The notes: generated by a model from the sequence alone, not told the origin. A stretch of 54,900 bases of DNA from Anaerocolumna aminovalerica (GCF_900115365.1 NZ_FOWD01000030.1:1-54900); one strand, 5' to 3'; shown: positions 24,664-33,574, counted from the stretch's first letter. A program made the numbers and translations.

Positions 24664-26808
24664 CTATATTATCATAGTCAATTGAATCCTCTTCTTTGCC
24701 AAATCCACGCTCATTACTTTAACATCTACAATATCTCCAACACTGACCACATCCAGCGGATGTTTTACAAATTTTTTATTAGTTAATTGTGAAATATGAA
24801 CAAGACCGTCCTGATGAACTCCAATATCTACAAAGGCACCAAAATCAATTACGTTACGAACGGTACCTTTTAATATCATGCCCTCTGTCAGGTCTTTCAT
24901 TTCCAATACATCCGTTCTAAGAATTGGTTTTGGCATCTCGTCACGAGGATCCCTTCCTGGCTTCTCCAATTCCTTAATAATATCCTCTAAGGTTATTTCT
25001 CCAATACCTAATTCATCGGCCAGTGCTTTTTTATCTTTGATTTGCTTTCCTAAATTACCAAGGCCTCCAGCTTTAATATCCTCCGGTGAATAGGATAACT
25101 TCTGAAGAAGATTTTTGGCTGCTTCATAGGATTCCGGATGAACACTGGTAAAATCCAAAGGATTATCTCCATCTAAAATTCTCAGGAAACCGGCACACTG
25201 TTCAAAAGCCTTAGGTCCAAGCTTTGATACCTTAAGAAGCTGGCTTCGGTTGGTAAAACGCCCATTTTCCTCACGGTAGGAAACAATATTTTTGGCGATT
25301 GCTTTTGATACACCGGATATATATTCCAGCAAAGAAGCGGAGGCAGTATTTAAGTCTATTCCTACTTTATTTACACAGTCTTCCACAACACCGGTCAGAG
25401 CTTCCGATAATTTCTTCTGATTCATATCATGTTGATATTGTCCTACACCTATGGATTTGGGATCTATTTTAACCAGTTCTGCTAATGGATCCTGAAGCCT
25501 TCTTGCTATGGATGCCGCACTTCTTTGTCCCACATCAAAATTAGGAAACTCTTCTGTTGCTAATTTACTTGCGGAATATACAGAAGCACCTGCTTCATTT
25601 ACTATAATATAAGATACATTGGAATTCATTTCTTTTAACATATCTGCAATAATTAGTTCAGATTCTCTGGATGCGGTACCGTTACCTACGGAGATTAAGG
25701 TAATACCATATTTTTTTATAAGCTCCTTAACTGTCTTTTTTGTTTCCTCTATTTTATTCTGAGGTGCTGTTGGATAAACTACGGTAGTATCAAGAACTTT
25801 ACCGGTTTCATCTACAACCGCCAGTTTACAGCCTGTTCGAAAAGCAGGGTCCCATCCCAATACCACCTGTCCAACAATAGGAGGCTGCATAAGAAGCTGT
25901 TCTAAGTTCTTTCCAAACACTTTAATTGCACCATCTTCTGCTTTTTCTGTTAAATCATTACGAATCTCCCGCTCAATTGCCGGTGCAATAAGACGTTTAT
26001 AACTGTCTTCAATAGTTGCTTTTAAAAGATTTGTGGTATATGGATTCTCACGAATAATCACTTTCGTCTCAAGGAATCTAAGTATCCTGTCTTCCGGTGC
26101 CACAACCTTAACTGTCAGTATCTTCTCATTTTCACCCCGATTTAATGCTAAAACTCTATGACCTGCAAGCTTTGTTAATTTCTCTTCAAAGTTATAATAC
26201 ATTTCATAGACACTTTCCTGATTTTCATCTTTTGCGGTAGATGCAATAATACCTTCTTCAAAAGTAATCTTTCTGATATAGATACGGTAATCTGCTTCGT
26301 CTGAAATATTCTCCGCAATAATATCCAAAGCCCCTGCAATAGCCTCTTCTACAGTATTTACTTCCTTTTCCTCTGAGATAAAATTCTTGGCCTCTTCCTC
26401 AATTGGCTGAGTTGTCATCTGAAGCAATATTATATTAGCTAAGGGTTCTAAACCTTTTTCCTTTGCAACAGTTGCTCTCGTTCTTCTCTTCGGACGATAT
26501 GGACGGTACAAATCTTCCACCACAACTAAGGTAGTAGCTTCCAGAATCTGAGCCTTTAACTCTTCTGTTAATTTACCTTGTTCCTCAATACTTGCTAAAA
26601 CACTTGCCTTCTTATCTTCCAGATTACGTAAGTATAATAATCTTTCATGTAAGTCTCTTAAAACCTCATCATTTAAAGATCCGGTTACTTCTTTACGATA
26701 TCTTGCGATAAAAGGAATCGTGCTGCCCTCATCGATTAATTTTACGGCAGCTTCTACTTGTCCTAATTTAATATTCAGCTCTTCACTTAGTTGTTTTAAA
26801 ATATCCAT
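24664..26808 (-). CDS. tex: Tex-family RNA-binding transcription accessory protein
   Basis: 714 residues. N-terminal Tex helical region (STIPFIARYRKEVTGSLND), RNase H-like YqgF domain (VVLGWDPAFRTGCKLAVVD), tandem helix-hairpin-helix segment (LNTASASLLEYISGVSKAIAKNI in pieces), and a C-terminal S1 domain (LKGTVRNVIDFGAFVDIGVHQDGLVHISQ). Tex binds nucleic acids and the transcription machinery; its precise role is unsettled. Normal length. It is a single-gene unit with its own promoter (26862-26890) and terminator. ATG preceded by AAAGGAGTATAAG. Confidence 0.95.
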   Translation of the reverse strand: MDILKQLSEELNIKLGQVEAAVKLIDEGSTIPFIARYRKEVTGSLNDEVLRDLHERLLYLRNLEDKKASVLASIEEQGKLTEELKAQILEATTLVVVEDLYRPYRPKRRTRATVAKEKGLEPLANIILLQMTTQPIEEEAKNFISEEKEVNTVEEAIAGALDIIAENISDEADYRIYIRKITFEEGIIASTAKDENQESVYEMYYNFEEKLTKLAGHRVLALNRGENEKILTVKVVAPEDRILRFLETKVIIRENPYTTNLLKATIEDSYKRLIAPAIEREIRNDLTEKAEDGAIKVFGKNLEQLLMQPPIVGQVVLGWDPAFRTGCKLAVVDETGKVLDTTVVYPTAPQNKIEETKKTVKELIKKYGITLISVGNGTASRESELIIADMLKEMNSNVSYIIVNEAGASVYSASKLATEEFPNFDVGQRSAASIARRLQDPLAELVKIDPKSIGVGQYQHDMNQKKLSEALTGVVEDCVNKVGIDLNTASASLLEYISGVSKAIAKNIVSYREENGRFTNRSQLLKVSKLGPKAFEQCAGFLRILDGDNPLDFTSVHPESYEAAKNLLQKLSYSPEDIKAGGLGNLGKQIKDKKALADELGIGEITLEDIIKELEKPGRDPRDEMPKPILRTDVLEMKDLTEGMILKGTVRNVIDFGAFVDIGVHQDGLVHISQLTNKKFVKHPLDVVSVGDIVDVKVMSVDLAKKRIQLTMII

Positions 26809-26861
26809 CTTATACTCCTTTAGACTACAACTTTCTATTCTTTGTAAAACTTTACCTATCT

Positions 26862-26890
26862 ATAATACCACTGAATAGGGGGAATTTCAA
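26862..26890 (-). promoter_or_regulatory. Promoter of tex
   Basis: Minus strand TTGAAA (26885-26890), 17-nt spacer, TATTAT (26862-26867). The giant palindrome at 26894-27248 begins 4 nt behind the -35 box. Confidence 0.8.
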
Positions 26891-26893
26891 GAA

Positions 26894-27248
26894 TATAATG
26901 TAAAACTGTAAGGACGCTTTGCTGGGGGGAGGTAGAGAGCTCCGAAAGTGGCGGTTGGTTTTTACATTGTCCTGTTTGGTATCGAAGGATAACATGTGGC
27001 TTGCTTCAATTTAGCTACCTTTCCTTCCTGCGGCATGTCCTTTGTAGAGCCTCAAAACGCATGACAAGTATCGCAGAGGGCGATACTTGTCACTGAGTCT
27101 CTAGTCGGCCATAAGCAGCCTTGTCAGACGGATTACGCCAAATTGAAGCAAGCCACATGTTATCTGAATTTAGGTTGAGAGACAATGTAAAAACCAGCCA
27201 CCACTTTCGGAGTAATTTACGTTGTGAGGCAAAGCTGGTCGTATTATA
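26894..27248. repeat. Giant imperfect palindrome, copy A
   Basis: About 355 bp that fold back on themselves. Arms share TATAAT ends, a block CTCCGAAAGTGGYGGYTGG continuing into TTTTTACATTGTC, a block GATAACATGTGGCTTGCTTC continuing into AATTTRGC, and TAGAGMCTCA. At the centre is the perfect hairpin GACAAGTATCGC-AGAGG-GCGATACTTGTC (27063-27091). End sequences match copy B at 28714-29000 (GGACGCTTTGC on one side, CCAGCTTTGCCTCAC on the other). No convincing ORF lies inside. The class is probably a non-autonomous mobile or structured-RNA element. Confidence 0.85.
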
Positions 27249-27667
27249 ATATGTTTAATGGTAAGACAAGTAAGAATAATGGATGAGTTTATCAGATTAG
27301 ATGGACTGTTTTTAAATGATGTTAATTTATTGATTAATTTTAATGGGTTAATAAGATTAGAACATTATATTCTTTAGGGTATAATAACTAATTTTATTAA
27401 ATCTATAATATTTTAAATACTTAACGGGGATATAGAAGTAATTGGAATCTAGGTGTTTTCATTTCTTTTAGGTTGTAACTTCTGATTCATAAGATTATTA
27501 AGGTTTATTTAATGCAGTATACAAATTGTTTGTCTTATTATATTATTAATATTGTTTTGTAATAAAATCTATTTTTTCCCCTGAATTTTCATAAGGCTTT
27601 TGCCGATACCGGGGCAGACATATTGCAAAGTGTGACTTAAATTTTACATAACGAAAGAGGTACAAAA
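27249..27667. other. AT-rich gap before the Nudix gene
   Basis: 419 bp between palindrome A and the Nudix start with no credible ORF. It must hold the plus-strand Nudix promoter; TTAAAT and TACATA hexamers near 27637-27650 are possible -10 boxes, but I could not fix a -35. Confidence 0.4.
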
Positions 27668-28120
27668 ATGAGTAGAAATGAAAAAGCTATATTTACAAAT
27701 ATGTGTATGATTTATAAGGAGGATTCTATTTTAGTTCAAGATAGACGCAATCCAGATTGGCCTGGAGTTACATTTCCTGGTGGGCATGTTGAATATGGTG
27801 AATCTTTTGTTGAGTCTGTTAAGAGAGAGGTTTTTGAAGAAACCGGACTTACTATTGAAAATCCTGTTTTATGTGGAATAAAGCAGTTTCAGACAAAGGA
27901 GGATGAGAGATATGTGGTTTTATTTTTTAAGACCAATCAATTTAAAGGAGATTTAAGGTCCTCTAAAGAAGGTGATGTGTTTTGGATAAAGAAAGATGAG
28001 TTAAAACAATACTCACTTGCTAATGATTTTTTAGATATGGTTTCTGTTTTTGAATCGGATGAACTTAGTGAATTCTATTACTATAGGGAACTGGATGATT
28101 GGAAAAAGAAATTGCTATAA
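27668..28120 (+). CDS. Nudix hydrolase, MutT/8-oxo-dGTPase-like
   Basis: 150 residues. The Nudix box GX5EX7REUXEEXGU is complete: G(HVEYG)E SFVESVK REVFEETGL, at about residues 39-61. The N-terminal MCMIYKEDSILVQDRRNPDWPGVTFPGG is typical of the 8-oxo-dGTP/ADP-ribose-like class, so it cleaves a nucleoside diphosphate-linked substrate with a divalent metal. The true substrate is unknown. It runs opposite to all its neighbours, between two giant palindromes and next to a miniprotein gene, which suggests an accessory insertion. Ribosome binding site AAAGAGG; terminator follows at once. Confidence 0.92.
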   Translation: MSRNEKAIFTNMCMIYKEDSILVQDRRNPDWPGVTFPGGHVEYGESFVESVKREVFEETGLTIENPVLCGIKQFQTKEDERYVVLFFKTNQFKGDLRSSKEGDVFWIKKDELKQYSLANDFLDMVSVFESDELSEFYYYRELDDWKKKLL

Positions 28121-28130
28121 AATAAAAACT

Positions 28131-28168
28131 AAAATCGCAGAGCTAAATAAGTTTTTGCGATTTTACTA
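28131..28168 (+). terminator. Terminator of the Nudix gene
   Basis: Stem AAAATCGCA/TGCGATTTT with a 16-nt loop, 10 nt after the stop codon, leading into TACTATTTAAT. Symmetric A and T flanks would let it work in both directions. Confidence 0.75.
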
Positions 28169-28197
28169 TTTAATAATAAAAGTATAAGTTCAGTTAT

Positions 28198-28232
28198 CAA
28201 ACAGACTGTACAAAATTCGCCCAGTCTGCTTG
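28198..28232 (-). other. Hairpin downstream of the miniprotein
   Basis: CAAGCAGACTG and CAGTCTGTTTG pair over 11 bp with a 13-nt loop, about 90 nt after the miniprotein stop on the minus strand. No U run follows, so it is at best a weak terminator or a stability element. Confidence 0.4.
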
Positions 28233-28318
28233 ATATACCTAAAGCCAAGGCAATAGAGTAATCATTATCTTTCAATTTTTCTTTAGCCGCTTTTTAATAC
28301 TATATATTAATTACTTTA

Positions 28319-28432
28319 TCATTTCTTATCTTTTAAATACTTAATCATACAAACAATACCAAGTAAATAGAAAGCCCATTGAACTATACCCATGAATACA
28401 CCAAAATAAGTTAAAACACTAAACCCCGACAT
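28319..28432 (-). CDS. 37-residue membrane miniprotein, uncharacterised
   Basis: ATG at 28432 is preceded by a perfect AAGGAGG with 5-6 nt spacing, the strongest translation signal in this patch. The product begins MSGFSVLTYFGVFMGIVQWA, continues hydrophobic (FYLLGIVCMIKY), and ends LKDKK: a single membrane helix of about 25 residues with an aromatic content and a basic cytoplasmic tail. Too short for usual gene calling. It is convergent with the Nudix gene and lies between the two giant palindromes. Possibilities include a regulator of a membrane complex or a type I toxin-like peptide; I recognise no family. I saw no antisense RNA promoter. Confidence 0.65.
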   Translation of the reverse strand: MSGFSVLTYFGVFMGIVQWAFYLLGIVCMIKYLKDKK

Positions 28433-28713
28433 AATAACCTCCTTGCATTTTAGTTAAAACATATCATTTTAGGCATCTTCTGTCAATTGGCTATTGTTAT
28501 AATTTTCCTGCAGTTTATATATTTTGTACTATATCCTTTTATTACTTAATACTATAATGATATTTCATTCAAAGAGTCTTCATTTTCAAACCACTATTTG
28601 TCTATAGAAAAAATCGATCATAAATTCTATTGAGAAGTTGCATATTCATATATCATTACTTCTATATAATACTTCTGAAACAGAATTTATCCAAAGCAAT
28701 AATATATCCAATA

Positions 28714-29000
28714 CCCAGCTTTGCCCTCACAAAGTAAATTGACCTTCGTGAGTATGGAAGATAGGTTTTTTGTGACTTTGGAAGAATTCGTCATGGTTCT
28801 TATACGATAGAAATCGCGCCAATATTTAGAAATTGTGATGTTTGAGGAGGGGGTACAACCCCCGACGAGTTCGCAATTTCTAAATATGCTTTAAGCGATT
28901 CCTATCGTATTAGAACCAATCGAATTCTCCAAGGGTCATAACCAAAAAATCTATCTCCCATACTCTCGAAGGGCTCTATATTTACATAGGCAAAGCGTCC
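28714..29000. repeat. Giant imperfect palindrome, copy B
   Basis: About 287 bp forming one long imperfect hairpin. Matching arm blocks run from the ends AGCTTTGCC/GGCAAAGCG inward through GTAAATT, CTTCGTGAGTATGGAAGATAG, GGTTTTTTG, GAATTCG, GGTTCTNATACGATAG, AATCGC and ATATTTAGAAATTG. The centre is GGGGGT-ACA-ACCCCC (28849-28863). Its end sequences match copy A, although the interior is unrelated. It starts 13 nt after the lysC stop codon, so it forms the 3' end of the threonine/lysine transcript. The 28433-28713 interval before it is AT-rich with no ORF. Confidence 0.87.
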
Positions 29001-29012
29001 TAATTCAATAAT

Positions 29013-30221
29013 CTAAGCCAGACTAAATTTATCATGAACAGCCTTCATAGCCTTTTCAACATAAATTTCATCGATTAATACTGTAACTCTGATTTCAGAG
29101 GTAGAAATCATCTTAATATTTACTCCTACATCATAAAGTGCCTCAAACATTTTAGCAGCTACACCTGCGTTAGACATCATACCGGCACCAACAATGGATA
29201 CTTTAGCAACGGATTTCTCAACATCGATTTTATGGCACTTTAAGCTGCCTGCTCTGTGGCGTTCCAGGATTTCTACCGCTTCTTCTACGCTGTCTTCTGC
29301 AACTGTAAAGCTAATATCTTTTGTGCCGTTACGGCCTACTGACTGTAATATGATATCAACATTTATATTATGTCTTGCTAAGTGATTAAATAATTTAAAT
29401 GCTACCCCTGGTTGATCTTCTAAACCTATAACTGCAATACGGGCTGTATTCTTATCAGCCGCTACACCACTCACTAGCATCTTCTCCATTTTTATTTCCT
29501 CCTTCACCACAGTTCCTTCTGAATTATTTAAACTTGAGCGTACAACTAATTGTACTCCATATTTCTTTGCCATTTCTACTGATCTATTGTGTAAAACACC
29601 TGCCCCTAGTGATGATAATTCAAGCATCTCATCATAGGTGATTTCATTTAGTTTTTTTGCATTTGGAACAAGTCTTGGATCTGCTGTAAATACACCGTCT
29701 ACATCGGTATAGATTTCACAGGCATCTGCATTAAGGGCAGCTGCAATAGCAACTGCGGTGGTATCAGAACCCCCTCTGCCCAAGGTGGTATAATCGCCAA
29801 AGCTGTTAATGCCCTGAAAGCCTGTAACTATAACTATTTTATTATTTGCAAGCTCACTATGGATTCTATCTACATCAATTCTTTTTATTCTTGCACTGCC
29901 ATAAACTGAGGTTGTATGCATGGCCACTTGGAAGGCATTTAAAGAAATAGCTGGAACTCCTAAAGAATTCATGGCCATTGCCATTAATGAAACTGAAATT
30001 TGCTCTCCTGTTGTTAAAAGCATGTCAACTTCACGCTTTGATGCATTGGGATTAATTTCTCTGGCCTGGGCTAAAAGCAGGTCAGTTTGCTTTCCCATTG
30101 CAGATAGTACAACAACAACTTCATTGCCATTTTTATAATCTTCAACACACCTTCTGGCAACATTAAAAATTTTTTCCTTATCGGCTACAGATGTTCCGCC
30201 GAATTTTTTTACAATTAACAT
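29013..30221 (-). CDS. lysC: Aspartate kinase
   Basis: Phosphorylates aspartate, the entry step to lysine, threonine and methionine. 402 residues. N-terminal VKKFGGTSVAD; kinase core with TTLGRGGSDTTAVA and CEIYTDVDGVFTADPR; two C-terminal ACT domains (from about residue 265: GVAADKNTARIAVIG and AKVSIVGAGMMSNAGVA), which bind feedback amino acids. I chose ATG at 30221 with AGGAGG and 6-nt spacing; the frame is open ten codons further upstream. Last gene of the hom-homoserine kinase-lysC run, so probably tuned to threonine supply. Confidence 0.96.
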   Translation of the reverse strand: MLIVKKFGGTSVADKEKIFNVARRCVEDYKNGNEVVVVLSAMGKQTDLLLAQAREINPNASKREVDMLLTTGEQISVSLMAMAMNSLGVPAISLNAFQVAMHTTSVYGSARIKRIDVDRIHSELANNKIVIVTGFQGINSFGDYTTLGRGGSDTTAVAIAAALNADACEIYTDVDGVFTADPRLVPNAKKLNEITYDEMLELSSLGAGVLHNRSVEMAKKYGVQLVVRSSLNNSEGTVVKEEIKMEKMLVSGVAADKNTARIAVIGLEDQPGVAFKLFNHLARHNINVDIILQSVGRNGTKDISFTVAEDSVEEAVEILERHRAGSLKCHKIDVEKSVAKVSIVGAGMMSNAGVAAKMFEALYDVGVNIKMISTSEIRVTVLIDEIYVEKAMKAVHDKFSLA

Positions 30222-30280
30222 ACAATGCCTCCTATAATTATATTCAAACAAGCTAAAATCTTTGTAGATTCTAATTTCCC

Positions 30281-31483
30281 TTATAATTCAAATAATTTAT
30301 TGATTATTTCATATCCGTATTTGACTACATTACCGCTGTTTCCAGCTTCCTTTTCATTGTAATTCCACTTTTTATCCAATTGGTTTGAACTATCGTAAAG
30401 CATGTAAGGAACCGGATTGCTTGTGTGGGTTCTGCAACTGATTGGAGTGGGATGATCCGGCATAATCAGCATTCTGTATTCCACACCGGCAGCCTCCATT
30501 TGGCTCTTTACCACTTTTATAACTTTGCGGTCTAAATATTCAATGGCCTTTATTTTATTGGAAATATTACCTTGATGGCCCATTTCATCCGGGGCTTCCA
30601 CATGAATATATACAAAATCCTGATTGTTCTCGGTAAGTTCTTTTACTGCTGCTATAGCTTTCCCTTCATAATTGGTATGTAAGGTACCATCTGCACCTTC
30701 TACAGGAACCACCTTCATTCCGGCACCAACAGCAATGCCTTTTAAAAGGTCAACTGCCGAAATCATTGCTCCTCTTTTATGAAACTTTTCTTCAAAAGAT
30801 GTTAATTGAGGCCTTGTCCCTGCACCCCAAAACCATATGGAATTGGCTTTATTTAGTCCCTTTTCAGCTCTCTCCATATTCAATGGGTGGTTGTTCAATA
30901 TATCATAACTTTTTTTCATCATATCTTTTAAATATGCGTCTTTCGGTAAATATGTGCCTATTACCTTACCTAATATATCATGAGGAGCTGTTAAATCAAC
31001 AACCTCCCCTTTGTCCCATATGGTCAGATGTCTATAACTTGTGCCTAAATAATATTTATAAATATCATTTTCTAATTCTTTGCGAACCGCTTCCAACAAA
31101 ACTTTCGCATCTTCCGTAGATATTTCACTTGCACTATGGTCCAAAATCCTCTTGTCTTCATAAGGAAGAGTATCATCAGACAGGGTTACTATATTGCATC
31201 TTAAAGCAATATCTTCATCCTTCATGTCAACTCCAATACTTAATGCTTCCAAAGGAGAACGTCCAGTGTAATATACTTTCGGATTATATCCCAGCACCGA
31301 TAAATTGGCAGTATCACTTCCCGGTTTCATTCCTTCCGGTATGGTATAACATAATCCAATCTCAGACTTCTTTGATAATTCATCCATGGTTGGTGTCTCT
31401 CCATACTCTAAAGGCGTTTTTCCACCCAGCCCTTCAATGGGTTCGTCTGCCATACCGTCACCTAGCACAATAATATATTTCAT
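30281..31483 (-). CDS. Putative homoserine kinase of the ApgM/alkaline-phosphatase superfamily
   Basis: 400 residues. Resembles archaeal-type cofactor-independent phosphoglycerate mutase: IIVLGDGMADEPI (metal site), PGSDTANLSVLGY (catalytic serine), GRSPLEALSIGV, IHVEAPDEMGHQGN and MLIMPDHPTP for the second metal site. A subgroup linked to threonine genes in Clostridia and Bacteroidetes has been proposed as homoserine kinase (TIGR02535). Its place between hom and lysC, with no GHMP-type thrB in the window, supports that role over glycolysis. ATG preceded by AAGGAAGG. Confidence 0.85.
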   Translation of the reverse strand: MKYIIVLGDGMADEPIEGLGGKTPLEYGETPTMDELSKKSEIGLCYTIPEGMKPGSDTANLSVLGYNPKVYYTGRSPLEALSIGVDMKDEDIALRCNIVTLSDDTLPYEDKRILDHSASEISTEDAKVLLEAVRKELENDIYKYYLGTSYRHLTIWDKGEVVDLTAPHDILGKVIGTYLPKDAYLKDMMKKSYDILNNHPLNMERAEKGLNKANSIWFWGAGTRPQLTSFEEKFHKRGAMISAVDLLKGIAVGAGMKVVPVEGADGTLHTNYEGKAIAAVKELTENNQDFVYIHVEAPDEMGHQGNISNKIKAIEYLDRKVIKVVKSQMEAAGVEYRMLIMPDHPTPISCRTHTSNPVPYMLYDSSNQLDKKWNYNEKEAGNSGNVVKYGYEIINKLFEL

Positions 31484-31725
31484 GATGAAATCCTTCCTTC
31501 TCCCTTTATGTATCTTAGTTTACCTTTTATACAGTTAACTTTACTTTTACTTGCTTACTTATTCTTTATGAAAACTTCTTCTTTAAATATCCTTATATTT
31601 TATTAATGTATTCTTTTACAAGTAATTTTTATCACTTCAGACATAGTTAAGTCAAGCGGATATTTACATATCCGCATATTTCCATGGATATAACTTCAAT
31701 CCATTCTCTATCCACAACAGTAATT

Positions 31726-32943
31726 CTAGAATCTAACCCGAATCATGCTTACAATATCTTTTAATGCAGCTGCTTTTTCACTATATTCCGCTTCCGTCAT
31801 AGGTTCTGTAATAAATGCAAATTCTCCCATAACATCCTTGGGTTTTACCACTTGAAACTGGCCAAAAATTTTAGAAACTTCTGCTTTGGTCTCTTCATTA
31901 TCTCTGCCAATTCGTACAAAAAATCTATGGGAACTTTCCTTTATACTTATTAAATCTAGTTTCTTACTGCTCCATATAGTCATAATATTAGTGCCCAGAT
32001 GTTTTGTTGCATCCACTACATCAGCTACTACTGCACTGGCGGTAGGAAGTTTGCCGGCACCGCTGCCATAAAACATAACATCGCCAATTACATTACCTCT
32101 GACAAATATTCCATTAAATACATCATTTACACTATAGAGTGGGTGATTGGCATTTATCATCATTGGTGCCACCATTGCACAAACCCCTTCTCCCTCTTTT
32201 CTGCTTGTACCTAGGAGTTTTATTCTTGCATCTAATTCTTTCGCATATTTAAAATCAATATCTGTTATTTGGGAGATCCCTTCTGTATAAATATCTTCAA
32301 AATCCACCTGCATGCCAAATGCAAGAGAAGAAAGAATTGCAATTTTTCTGCATGCATCATATCCTTCAATATCTGCTTCCGGATTACGTTCAGCATATCC
32401 TTTCTCCTGGGCTTCTTTTAATGCTGACTCAAAATCCACACCTTCTTCACTCATTTTGGTTAAGATGTAATTGGTAGTTCCATTTAAGATGCCGGTGATT
32501 TCTTCTATTTCGTCTGCTGTTAAAGATTGATTTAAAGGACGAATAATTGGGATGCCTCCACCAACACTTGCTTCAAATAAAAAGTTGACCTTTTTCTCTT
32601 TGGAAAGTGCTAATAATTCAGCACCATGTTTTGCAACCAGCTCTTTGTTGGAGGTACATACACTTTTTCCCTTTAAAATAGCTTCTTTTACAAAGGAATA
32701 AGCCGGTTCTACACCACCCATAACCTCCACTACCACTTGAATTTCCGGATCATTTACAATAATATTATAATCATGGACGATCTTATTTTCTATAGGGGTT
32801 CCTGGGAATTCCTTTAAATCTAGAATATATTTTATATTTATTTCTTTTCCGCACCGCTTATTAATACTGTCTCCATTTATATCTAACACTTCAACAACAC
32901 CTGATCCTACAGTGCCATAACCTAGTATTGCTATATTTACCAT
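31726..32943 (-). CDS. hom: Homoserine dehydrogenase
   Basis: Reduces aspartate semialdehyde to homoserine. 405 residues: NAD(P) loop GYGTVGSGV (residues 8-16), catalytic region VGGGIPIIRPLNQSL and GILNGTTNYILTKM, PEADIEGYDACRKIAIL, and a C-terminal ACT domain (from about 330, FFVRIGRDNEETKAEVSKIF) for threonine feedback. Preceded by the PheB-type ACT gene and followed after 240 bp by the putative homoserine kinase. ATG preceded by AAAGAGGCGAAT. The 242-bp gap after it shows no clear terminator. Confidence 0.96.
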   Translation of the reverse strand: MVNIAILGYGTVGSGVVEVLDINGDSINKRCGKEINIKYILDLKEFPGTPIENKIVHDYNIIVNDPEIQVVVEVMGGVEPAYSFVKEAILKGKSVCTSNKELVAKHGAELLALSKEKKVNFLFEASVGGGIPIIRPLNQSLTADEIEEITGILNGTTNYILTKMSEEGVDFESALKEAQEKGYAERNPEADIEGYDACRKIAILSSLAFGMQVDFEDIYTEGISQITDIDFKYAKELDARIKLLGTSRKEGEGVCAMVAPMMINANHPLYSVNDVFNGIFVRGNVIGDVMFYGSGAGKLPTASAVVADVVDATKHLGTNIMTIWSSKKLDLISIKESSHRFFVRIGRDNEETKAEVSKIFGQFQVVKPKDVMGEFAFITEPMTEAEYSEKAAALKDIVSMIRVRF

Positions 32944-33036
32944 ATTCGCCTCTTTTCTGCATAAGACAAATTATTGCCAAGCTCTATAAAATGTCATTAT
33001 TCCTGCTAATTGATTATCTGATCTATTTATTACTTA

Positions 33037-33486
33037 TTATTCTCTTGCTAGTATCTTAATATAATGAACTCCATCTAAAGCTTCGATTTCATCAAATATG
33101 ACTGCGGCATCTAATATCTGGGGTGGAATTTCAATACTTAAAGTTAAGGAAGCAATACCATTTACCGGAATACTTTGATGTATAGTTAGTATATTGGCGT
33201 TATTCTTTGCAACGCAGTTTAATACACAGGATAGGAGGCCAGGAATATCATCTACCTGTAACATAAAGGTAATTGTTTTACCTCTTGCATTCTCGTGAAA
33301 TGGAAATATATCATCCTTATACTTATAAAAAGAACTTCTGCTAATTCCCACTATATCTGCTGCTTCTTGAACTGTTATAACTTTTTCAGAATCTAATAGT
33401 CTTTTTGCTTCTACCACTTTCAGCAATACTTCTGGTACTGCTTTTTTCTTTACAATATAATATTTACCTTCATTCATTCTATTCAC
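33037..33486 (-). CDS. PheB-type ACT domain protein (UPF0735)
   Basis: 149 residues. The N-terminal half looks like a small DNA-binding helix-turn-helix (SEKVITVQEAADIVGISRSSFYKYKD). The C-terminal half is an ACT domain (FMLQVDDIPGLLSCVLNCVAKN). Members often sit beside hom or pheA genes and are assumed to sense amino acids and regulate them; that function is inferred. The start is GTG at 33486 or ATG at 33477. A good promoter lies 60 nt upstream, making it first of the threonine/lysine group. Confidence 0.85.
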   Translation of the reverse strand: MNRMNEGKYYIVKKKAVPEVLLKVVEAKRLLDSEKVITVQEAADIVGISRSSFYKYKDDIFPFHENARGKTITFMLQVDDIPGLLSCVLNCVAKNNANILTIHQSIPVNGIASLTLSIEIPPQILDAAVIFDEIEALDGVHYIKILARE

Positions 33487-33545
33487 CCTTCATCCTCTGG
33501 GAGGTTTGTTTTTGCAGGAAGTACACATGTCTCTCATAGAAAGAT

Positions 33546-33574
33546 ATACTATCACACTTTATTTTAAATTTCAA
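33546..33574 (-). promoter_or_regulatory. Promoter of the ACT-hom-kinase-lysC group
   Basis: Minus strand TTGAAA (33569-33574), 17 nt, TAGTAT (33546-33551), about 60 nt before the ACT gene start. Confidence 0.75.

Noticed and set aside
26894-27248. Palindrome A considered as a group II intron or IS remnant
   Set aside because: No intron domain V, no transposase fragment and no target-site duplication that I could recognise; the dominant feature is the self-complementary fold.
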